Source: an uncultured Bifidobacterium sp.
GTDB lineage: Bacteria; Actinomycetota; Actinomycetes; Actinomycetales; Bifidobacteriaceae
Direction: 5' to 3'
Assembly: GCF_949292005.1 (NCBI RefSeq)
Contig: NZ_CASEXV010000080.1
Span: 1-15,910, forward strand
Length of the DNA stretch: 15,910 nt
Positions 1 through 5,489 of the stretch are shown one piece after another (the stretch's first letter is position 1; each line of letters begins with the position of its first letter). The translations under genes and the position numbers were made by a program. The notes beneath the pieces were generated by a model. It worked only from the letters and a program-made list of their open reading frames with translations. It did no database searches and was not told the DNA's origin.

Positions 1-692
1 AGCGTGCGTGACGGCCGCGCGCCAAGATTGTCGGAATTCGAGATGAAGAGATACGACATGCCCTGCTTCTGCAGGATGTCCAGCAACCCCGACTCCCATA
101 TCGTCGCGAACAGGTCTCCATGTCCGGGAGGGCACCATTCGAGCTGACGATCTTTTTCGTACGAGACGGGAAGCCCTGTGTCCTCCACGATCCTTGGTTC
201 CCGGTGCTGAATGATCTCGCATGGGATCGTGTCCTGAACGAAATAGCGGTTCCGTGATATCCGGCGCATCGTGTCCCGCGAGGTGCGGAAAGAGTTCATC
301 AAGGTCAGGGGCAGTGGGACGTCGAGGCGGCGGCGCGCCATTACGACCTGTCCCAGAATGATGTCCAGGAATCGCATCTGACGTGCCTTGTGACGTCTGA
401 CGGGCAGCAGTGATTTGGCCTGCTCGAGTCCCATGGAGGTGCCAAGACCGCCGTTGAGCTTGAGGAAAGCCGTTCTGGAGAACGCCTCGACCGCCTTGTC
501 GTGGTTGATCGTCTCGTAGACGTCATGAAAACTGGGAACGTGGACGAGTGGCTCCACGTCATCCTCGATGATCGTCGTCTCCTCGCCTCCGGCGCGCCAG
601 ATATCGTACATCCTCTTGAACTGGGCGATGGCGACATCCCCCATGGACGCGTCCCTCATCTTCTCCTCGGACACCTTGAACTCGTCCGCCAT
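1..692 (-). CDS. ugpA: UTP--glucose-1-phosphate uridylyltransferase, eukaryotic-type UDPGP family (5' part; runs off left edge)
   Basis: Cytosolic enzyme that makes UDP-glucose and pyrophosphate from UTP and glucose-1-phosphate, supplying the Leloir pathway and glycan synthesis. The first 230 codons are present and the gene continues beyond base 1. Visible motifs of the UDPGP family are the nucleotide-binding loop KLNGGLGTSMG at residues 78-88, MNSFRTS at 132-138, PPGHGDLF at 188-195 and SNSDNLGA at 218-225. These match the UGP2-like enzymes used by bifidobacteria rather than the shorter bacterial GalU type. The ATG at 690-692 is chosen because GAGGAG lies 5 bases upstream and the N-terminus (MADEFKVSEE) runs straight into the family helix. 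It lies downstream of tRNA-Pro and its terminator, so it probably has its own promoter in the 693-790 gap. The catalytic C-terminal half cannot be judged here. Confidence 0.93.
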   Translation of the reverse strand, partial: MADEFKVSEEKMRDASMGDVAIAQFKRMYDIWRAGGEETTIIEDDVEPLVHVPSFHDVYETINHDKAVEAFSRTAFLKLNGGLGTSMGLEQAKSLLPVRRHKARQMRFLDIILGQVVMARRRLDVPLPLTLMNSFRTSRDTMRRISRNRYFVQDTIPCEIIQHREPRIVEDTGLPVSYEKDRQLEWCPPGHGDLFATIWESGLLDILQKQGMSYLFISNSDNLGARPSRT

Positions 693-723
693 GTGGACTC
701 CTCTCGTCTCCCGTGCCGGTTCG

Positions 724-736
724 TTGGATGATCCAA
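724..736. promoter_or_regulatory. 13-bp perfect palindrome in the ugpA leader, possible operator
   Basis: TTGGAT-G-ATCCAA is a perfect dyad with one central base, lying 32-44 bases upstream of the ugpA start codon. No strong -35/-10 pair could be assigned nearby, so a role as an operator or short leader hairpin is only inference. Confidence 0.25.
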
Positions 737-784
737 TCCATGCAGACTATCGGACGATCTCCCGTGAACATTCCACGGACCATA

Positions 785-817
785 TATGCAAATGACCGGC
801 GGGAGAACGCCGGTCAT
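785..817 (-). terminator. Probable intrinsic terminator after tRNA-Pro
   Basis: A perfect 10-bp inverted repeat (792-801 ATGACCGGCG and 808-817 CGCCGGTCAT) encloses a 6-base loop. It starts 9 bases past the tRNA 3' end in the minus-strand transcript. The following sequence is TTGCATATAT, only moderately U-rich, so termination efficiency is uncertain. Position and stem strength favour a terminator separating tRNA-Pro from ugpA. Confidence 0.65.
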
Positions 818-826
818 ATGGTGAAG

Positions 827-900
<74 letters not shown>

Positions 901-925
901 ATGGTGCACCAAGCACCGAGAGGAG

Positions 926-954
926 ACGATAGCACACTCAGGCGGCCGCCTCAA
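926..954 (-). promoter_or_regulatory. Promoter of tRNA-Pro
   Basis: On the minus strand, TTGAGG (-35, 949-954), a 17-base spacer and TATCGT (-10, 926-931) with an upstream TG (extended -10) lie just ahead of the tRNA. The predicted start is about 20 bases before the mature 5' end at 900. The 901-1009 gap between cmk-der and the tRNA holds nothing else apart from a 10-bp palindrome TGGTGCACCA in the tRNA leader. Confidence 0.65.
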
Positions 955-1009
955 CCCGCCGCGCGTATCGTGTCGTTGACAAAACGGATGCGCCGGAGGG
1001 TCGGGACGG

Positions 1010-3136
1010 TCATCGCCGGCGTTTCTGCCGGACCGTGACGGAGATCTGCACAGGGCTGCCCTCGAAGCCGAACTTCTCGCGTAGGGACCTTTCGATGAAG
1101 CGCCGATAGCCATGCTCAAGAAACCCGGTGGCGAAGATGACGAAGCGTGGAGGACGGGTCGATGCCTGCGTGGCAAACAGGATGCGCGGCTGCTTCCCTC
1201 CACGTAGAGGGTGGGGATGGGCTGACTGGATCTGTCCGAGGAACGCGTTGAGCCTTCCTGTGGGAACGCGCTGGTCCCACGACCGCAGTGCCGCGCGCAT
1301 GGCGTCGGCAAGCCGGTTCGTGTGCCATCCGGTTTTGGCGGAAAGATTCACCCGCCTGGCCCAGGTGACGCGGTCGAACTCCGTCTTCCAGAGCCGCTCG
1401 ACGCGCTGCCTGACGAACTCGTCGGCCAGATCCCACTTGTTGAACACGAGCACCACCGCGCGCCCCGCATCAACGGCCTGGCTCATGACCTTGAGGTCCT
1501 GGTCGGATATCGGCTGGGACGCGTCGAACAGGACAAGAACCAGTTCCGCCCGCTCTATCGCCGCAGCGGTGCGCAGAGAGGAATAGTATTCCGCCCCGCT
1601 GAGCTTATGCTGCCGACGTCTGATGCCTGCGGTGTCGATGAAGAGCCAGTCCTCGCCATCGATGTTCACGATGTCGTCGACGGGATCCCTGGTGGTCCCC
1701 GCCATCTCATTGACGACGGAACGCTCGCTATGGGACATCTGATTAAGCAGCGAGGACTTGCCCACATTCGGTCTGCCCACCAGGGCGACGCGGCGAAGAC
1801 TCGACGGAGTCAGACGTCCCGACGTGGTTTCGGCCTTCTTCAACGCCGAGATCGAGGCGTCAAGAAGCTCCCCGATGCCCCGTCCATGCATGGCGGAGAT
1901 TCCATAGGGTTGCCCCAGACCAAGCTTCCAGAAATCGGCGGTCATATACTCGGCGGACTGACCGTCGATTTTGTTCACCGCAAGAGTGACGCTTTTCCCG
2001 GATGATCGAAGCATGGAGACGATGCGCTCGTCCGTGCCGGTGACTCCCACTTGACCATCGACGACCAGAACGACGGTGTCGGCCAGATCGACCGCGATCC
2101 GGGCCTGATCGGCCACGGCGGAATCAATGCCCTCGACGCCGCTTTCCCATCCGCCGGTGTCCACGAGGCGGAAATCCGTTCCCGCCCATTCGGCGTCATA
2201 GCTCACGCGATCCCGGGTCACACCAGGAACATCCTCCACCACGGCCACACGTCGTCCGAGGATGCGGTTAACCAATGTGGATTTGCCGACGTTCGGTCTG
2301 CCGACGATAGCGATGACGCCAACAGGGGCTTCCCTGCCGTTGGCGTCATCGTCGTCCGATCCGCGGTCGTCGAGCAGCTGGCGATCCTCATCCTCCAACT
2401 CGTAATCATCGAGGTTGGCGGCGTATAGATCATAGTTCTGCTTCTCGATGGCCGAGTCGACAAGCGCGATTATGGCGTCAAGGGTCTCCCTGAGCGTCAT
2501 ATCCGAATTGTCGATCGTCACCACTCCGTCGGCGGCCGTGCGAAAACTTGTGACGGCGGAATCCGCACGGTCTCGCGCAGCGACGTTATCGTTGCCCACG
2601 CCGGCTGCGCTTTGTCCGCTTCGTCGAGCCTGACGCACATCCTCGCGTGCGGTGAGGAGGATGCGGACCTCGGCGTCCGGAGCGACGACCGTGGTGATGT
2701 CGCGCCCCTCCACGACGATTCCCGTTCCATGAGAGAACGAGTCCGGAGCTGACTCCTGAGCGATGATGGCCCGCTGGGCGGCGATGAGGACATGCCGCAC
2801 GGGGATGATCGAGGACACGGATGAGACATGCGATGACACGGTCGCGGATCGAATCTCATCACGGATGTCCAGCCCATCGCAGGACACTGTGGGGTTCTCC
2901 GCATTCACGCCGAATTCCGCGTGTCCATTGGTGAAGAACTCCCCCACCGACTCCGTGATGGCCTGCTCATCTAGATTGTCCGCGTCAAGATTCATCCCCT
3001 GATGGAGGCACCACCATGCGCAGGCGCGGTACATTGCCCCCGTGTCAAGGTAGGCGTACCCGTAATGGCTCGCGATTTCCCGTGATGTGGACGATTTCCC
3101 CACTCCGGCTGGCCCATCGATGGCGACGCGGATCAC
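1010..3136 (-). CDS. der: Fused cytidylate kinase / ribosome-assembly GTPase Der
   Basis: A 708-aa fusion of two normally separate proteins. Residues 1 to about 235 are cytidylate kinase (CMP/dCMP + ATP to CDP/dCDP): P-loop GPAGVGKSS at 8-16, YLDTGAMYRA at 29-38, VVEGRDITTVVAPDA at 141-155. An acidic linker (about 236-270, with DDDD at 261-264) leads to Der, a tandem-GTPase factor for 50S subunit assembly. GTPase 1 has GRPNVGKST at 279-287, DTGG at 326-329 and NKID at 388-391. GTPase 2 has GRPNVGKSS at 454-462, DTAG at 501-504 and NKWD at 566-569. A KH-like RNA-binding domain follows (about 620-708, basic end RQKRRR). The start is GTG at 3134-3136: GGAGGTG stands 7 bases upstream and the reading begins directly with the kinase strand MIRVAIDGPAG. 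It overlaps the rluB stop by 4 bases (GTGA), implying translational coupling. This fusion is known in bifidobacteria; no motif is degraded. Confidence 0.96.
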   Translation of the reverse strand: MIRVAIDGPAGVGKSSTSREIASHYGYAYLDTGAMYRACAWWCLHQGMNLDADNLDEQAITESVGEFFTNGHAEFGVNAENPTVSCDGLDIRDEIRSATVSSHVSSVSSIIPVRHVLIAAQRAIIAQESAPDSFSHGTGIVVEGRDITTVVAPDAEVRILLTAREDVRQARRSGQSAAGVGNDNVAARDRADSAVTSFRTAADGVVTIDNSDMTLRETLDAIIALVDSAIEKQNYDLYAANLDDYELEDEDRQLLDDRGSDDDDANGREAPVGVIAIVGRPNVGKSTLVNRILGRRVAVVEDVPGVTRDRVSYDAEWAGTDFRLVDTGGWESGVEGIDSAVADQARIAVDLADTVVLVVDGQVGVTGTDERIVSMLRSSGKSVTLAVNKIDGQSAEYMTADFWKLGLGQPYGISAMHGRGIGELLDASISALKKAETTSGRLTPSSLRRVALVGRPNVGKSSLLNQMSHSERSVVNEMAGTTRDPVDDIVNIDGEDWLFIDTAGIRRRQHKLSGAEYYSSLRTAAAIERAELVLVLFDASQPISDQDLKVMSQAVDAGRAVVLVFNKWDLADEFVRQRVERLWKTEFDRVTWARRVNLSAKTGWHTNRLADAMRAALRSWDQRVPTGRLNAFLGQIQSAHPHPLRGGKQPRILFATQASTRPPRFVIFATGFLEHGYRRFIERSLREKFGFEGSPVQISVTVRQKRRR

Positions 3137-3963
3137 AGACCCACCTCCTTGGAGAGCGACCTCACCTCGGTCTGGGACAAAACGCGGTAGGCGCCAGGTT
3201 TGATGTCGCCCAGTCGAATCGGTCCGATCTGCGTGCGGACGAGACGACGCACGGGGAAGCCGACCGCGGCGAACACCCTCCTGACGATCCTGTTCCTTCC
3301 GGAATGCAGAACGACCTTGACGATCGTCGAATCCCTGCTGGAATCGATGATCGCGCATCTGTCGAAGGATATGTGCCCATCCTCGAGCTGGACGCCCTGA
3401 GTCACAAGGCGATGGCACACATTGCCGCCGATATGGCCATCGATGGTCGCTATATACGTTTTGGCGACCTCGTATCTGGGATGCATCACATGCTGGCTCA
3501 GCTCCCCGTCGTTGGTCATGAGGATCAGCCCCTCGGAGTCGTAGTCCAGCCGGCCCATGTGGAATATCCGCTCGTAGCGGTCACCAACGATGTCGCGCAG
3601 CGTGAACCGTCCCTTGGGGTCGTCCATCGTGCTGAGAACCTTGCGCGGCTTGTTCAGCGCCAGCGTTATATGGTGTCCTCCAAAGCGGACGCGTGAGCCG
3701 TCAACGCGAACCTTCTGACGCTCGGGGTCGACCCTTGTTCCGAGTTCCGTGACGAGTTCGCCGTCGACCTCGACGCGTCCCTCCGTGATGAGCTGCTCGC
3801 ATTTGCGTCGCGAGCCGAATCCGGCCTGCGCAAGAAGCTTCTGGAGGCGCACCCCGTCGCCGCTCGGGCGATGGGATGAGGATGTGGGACGATTCGAATC
3901 GTCCCGGTTGGAATCGTTGTGATCGGATCTATCGCGATCATCGAAGGTATGTGAGTCTGGCAT
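3133..3963 (-). CDS. rluB: Ribosomal large-subunit pseudouridine synthase, RluB/RsuA family
   Basis: A 276-aa enzyme that isomerises a uridine of 23S rRNA to pseudouridine; the RluB assignment within the RsuA/RluB/RluE/RluF family is by overall resemblance. An N-terminal S4 RNA-binding domain (about residues 38-85, VRLQKLLAQAGFGSRRKCE) is followed by the synthase domain with the catalytic motif GRLDYDSEGL, nucleophile Asp140. HSGRNRIVRRV at 220-230 and the RTQIGPI stretch at 243-249 are further family blocks. Residues 1-37 form a low-complexity Asp/Arg/Ser/Asn tail, common in actinobacterial members. The ATG at 3961-3963 has GGGAG about 5 bases upstream. It is the first gene of a pair with cmk-der, a neighbourhood typical of Gram-positive genomes. 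It is divergent from the aquaporin gene across the gap 3964-4145; no convincing rluB promoter was assigned there. Confidence 0.93.
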   Translation of the reverse strand: MPDSHTFDDRDRSDHNDSNRDDSNRPTSSSHRPSGDGVRLQKLLAQAGFGSRRKCEQLITEGRVEVDGELVTELGTRVDPERQKVRVDGSRVRFGGHHITLALNKPRKVLSTMDDPKGRFTLRDIVGDRYERIFHMGRLDYDSEGLILMTNDGELSQHVMHPRYEVAKTYIATIDGHIGGNVCHRLVTQGVQLEDGHISFDRCAIIDSSRDSTIVKVVLHSGRNRIVRRVFAAVGFPVRRLVRTQIGPIRLGDIKPGAYRVLSQTEVRSLSKEVGL

Positions 3964-4091
3964 CGTTCTCCCAACGTGGCCGGTGGTGCGTCCGCGGGGC
4001 TGACTTCCTCGAGCATGGTTTCCGCGGCTTGTCGCGCAGGACGTTCACTGCGCATACAAGGTGACAATGGTACCGCATTGTGAGGATGGAC

Positions 4092-4100
4092 TGGTACACT
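4092..4100 (+). promoter_or_regulatory. Extended -10 element upstream of the aquaporin gene
   Basis: TGGTACACT (TG-N-TACACT) lies 46 bases before the chosen aquaporin start and fits an extended -10. No good -35 stands 16-18 bases upstream. The leader between it and the gene carries two adjacent copies of GTTCCGCGG (4107-4115 and 4117-4125). Confidence 0.4.
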
Positions 4101-4145
4101 GACAGCGTTCCGCGGGGTTCCGCGGCTAACAAGACAAGGATCGTC

Positions 4146-5081
4146 ATGAACAATTGCATATCCAAGGGGCAGCGAGTCGTGTCCTATCCGTTGGGACTCC
4201 GTATCGCAGCAGAATTCGTCTCAAGTCTGGTGGTCTGCTTCGCCATCTACGCCATCAGCACCTTGGGAACCGCCATGTATGGCGTGAATATGGCCTTTAT
4301 AGCCGTGGCGACCGGATTGGCCTATATGGCGGCGATCGTCGTTTTCGGCCGTGTGTCCGGAGCGCAGGTGAACCCGGCGGTCACCATCACCGCCATGCTG
4401 GTGGGCCGCACCGGTCTCGTTGATGGAATCACCTACATCGTCGCGCAGATCGTCGGCGCCATCGCCGCGGGTGCCGCGATCGTCAAGCTGCTGCCAACGT
4501 CATCGACGCTGACTGCGAAGATCTGGCTCACCCCGGCCGTGAACGGCTTCGACAACGGATCCGTGTCATATTCCACCCTCAGCAGCGTGAGCGTTACTTT
4601 CAGCATCGTGCTTGCCGTGGTGGTCGAACTTGTCGGAGCGCTTATCGTGGTGTCCGCCGTTGTGAGGTCCATGGACGATGATGGGCGTATCTGCCCGTCA
4701 CGTGCAGGCGGCGTGGCGGTGGCGTATGGCCTTGCCGCGGCAATCACCTATCCAGTGACCGGAACGGGTCTGAATCCCGCCCGTTCAACGGGTATCGCCA
4801 TCTTCGCCCAGAATCACAGTCTGTCGCAGGAGCCCCTTCAGCAGCTGTGGGTTTTCTGGGTATGCCCGGTGCTGGCTGCCGCGATTGTGGCGCTGGTTAT
4901 GATCGTCTCTCAGATTCTTCTGAAGAATCAGGCTGCTTCGCCGACGATCGCCGGACTCGCTGGAGCGGATGCCTATGAGGGTGATGTGGCTTCCGGCTCA
5001 GCCGTGGAGCCTGATGGCGATGTACAGGATGACGAGGCCGATGGCCAGAGCGATTCCGATGATGGAGTCAAAGCGAACTGA
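4146..5081 (+). CDS. Major intrinsic protein (aquaporin family) channel with acidic C-terminal tail
   Basis: A 311-aa membrane channel and the only plus-strand gene in the window. It has about six hydrophobic spans and both half-helix signatures of the MIP family: SGAQVNPAVT (NPA at 76-78) and TGTGLNPARS (NPA at 210-212, Arg213). The overall look is AqpZ-like, but aligning by eye to E. coli AqpZ puts Thr56, Ala198, Thr207 and Arg213 at the aromatic/arginine filter, without the usual Phe and His. Loop B has Gln where AqpZ has His. The substrate (water, glycerol or another small solute) is therefore open. Residues about 271-311 form an Asp/Glu-rich hydrophilic tail, probably cytoplasmic. The ATG at 4146-4148 is chosen for AAGGA 5 bases upstream; an in-frame ATG at 4080 lies upstream of the -10-like element and has no ribosome site. 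The last 84 bases overlap the opposing DUF3017 gene. Confidence 0.9.
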   Translation: MNNCISKGQRVVSYPLGLRIAAEFVSSLVVCFAIYAISTLGTAMYGVNMAFIAVATGLAYMAAIVVFGRVSGAQVNPAVTITAMLVGRTGLVDGITYIVAQIVGAIAAGAAIVKLLPTSSTLTAKIWLTPAVNGFDNGSVSYSTLSSVSVTFSIVLAVVVELVGALIVVSAVVRSMDDDGRICPSRAGGVAVAYGLAAAITYPVTGTGLNPARSTGIAIFAQNHSLSQEPLQQLWVFWVCPVLAAAIVALVMIVSQILLKNQAASPTIAGLAGADAYEGDVASGSAVEPDGDVQDDEADGQSDSDDGVKAN

Positions 5082-5321
5082 ACGAACCTTCCACGGGCTC
5101 CGTTCACGCAGCGCGATGCGCAATGACGCACACACGATGGAGGCCACGGCGAACACTGCCGTGGCCTCCATCGTCATTCCGAGAAAGCCAAGAACGGTCG
5201 CCACTGTGGCCGTGAGCACCACCGCCCACTCGAACCATGGTGATCCCTCGTGAGACTCGGTCACAAAAGGATGGTTTCTATCATTCATGGTGGTCACTGA
5301 TCTTTCCGACGCTTCTGGCAT
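4998..5321 (-). CDS. DUF3017-like small membrane protein
   Basis: Small protein of about 107 aa with three likely membrane spans: WFEWAVVLTATVATVLGFLG, then TAVFAVASIVCASLRIAL, then SIIGIALAIGLVILYIAIRL at the C-terminus. Between the last two is the basic block RERSPWKVRSVRFD. This layout, with an R-S-R-x-D-like stretch before the last span, resembles DUF3017, an actinobacterial family of unknown function often near purH or folD. It is the last gene of the minus-strand series after purH, separated by 168 bases. The start is uncertain: ATG at 5321 (weak GGGA nearby), GTG at 5297, or ATG at 5288 (no ribosome site); all keep the three spans. Its 3' end overlaps the aquaporin gene antiparallel by 84 bases. 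Family assignment is from memory, not a search. Confidence 0.7.
   Translation of the reverse strand: MPEASERSVTTMNDRNHPFVTESHEGSPWFEWAVVLTATVATVLGFLGMTMEATAVFAVASIVCASLRIALRERSPWKVRSVRFDSIIGIALAIGLVILYIAIRLHG
5134..5174. terminator. Perfect 17-bp inverted repeat; possible terminator or stabiliser for the aquaporin transcript, inside DUF3017
   Basis: Arms 5134-5150 and 5158-5174 are exact reverse complements around a 7-base loop (GAACACT). It begins 53 bases after the aquaporin stop codon, where a terminator is expected, yet it encodes part of the DUF3017 protein (METATAVFAVASIV-like region) on the other strand. Neither flank has a U-run, so a Rho-independent terminator is uncertain; an mRNA 3'-end barrier for both convergent transcripts is another reading. 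Confidence 0.45.
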
Positions 5322-5371
5322 AGCGTTCCCGCACTTCCGTACTGGATGATGCGCGGCCCATGCCACGTCCC

Positions 5372-5380
5372 ATGCTAACA
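5372..5380 (-). promoter_or_regulatory. Possible extended -10 for the DUF3017 gene
   Basis: On the minus strand TGTTAGCAT (TG-N-TAGCAT) occurs between purH and the DUF3017 gene, 51 bases before the 5321 start. The -35 region (TCCTGT at 17 bases) is poor, so this is a weak candidate. Confidence 0.25.
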
Positions 5381-5419
5381 GCCCGCCGCCACGGACAGGA
5401 TTTCCCGCGAAGGCGGTCT

Positions 5420-5448
5420 GTCGCAGCGCTGCCGACAAGCGTTGCGAC
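5420..5448 (-). terminator. Stem-loop after purH (possible weak terminator or processing site)
   Basis: Arms of 11 bases (5420-5430 GTCGCAGCGCT, 5438-5448 AGCGTTGCGAC) match at 10 of 11 positions around a 7-base loop, 42 bases past the purH stop. No U-tract follows in the minus-strand direction, so full termination is doubtful. Confidence 0.35.
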
Positions 5449-5489
5449 GTACAACAGGCAGAGCGGGTGAGTGCCAGCTCCGACGGACC

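Noticed and set aside
1128..2428. Long plus-strand open frames (such as 1322-2005 and 2051-2428) opposite cmk-der.
   Set aside because: Antisense shadows of a well-supported gene in GC-rich DNA; no recognisable domains or ribosome sites.
3137..3418. A 94-codon N-terminal extension of cmk-der in the same open frame.
   Set aside because: It overlaps rluB coding sequence, reads as low-quality protein, and the GTG at 3136 has a strong ribosome site and gives the conserved kinase start.
3890..3901. Palindrome CGATTCGAATCG, at first glance LexA-like.
   Set aside because: It lies inside the rluB coding tail and does not have the GAAC-N4-GTTC spacing of an SOS box.
3666..4067. A 133-codon open frame opposite the aquaporin leader and overlapping rluB.
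   Set aside because: It shadows the N-terminal part of rluB in another frame, with no family resemblance and a composition unlike real proteins.
4080..4145. An upstream ATG adding 22 residues to the aquaporin protein.
   Set aside because: No ribosome site, and the stretch contains the -10-like element and the repeated leader motif.
4913..4929. GATTCTT-CTG-AAGAATC stem-loop in the aquaporin gene.
   Set aside because: A 7-bp stem inside coding sequence, well before the stop codon; explained by codons for the last membrane span.
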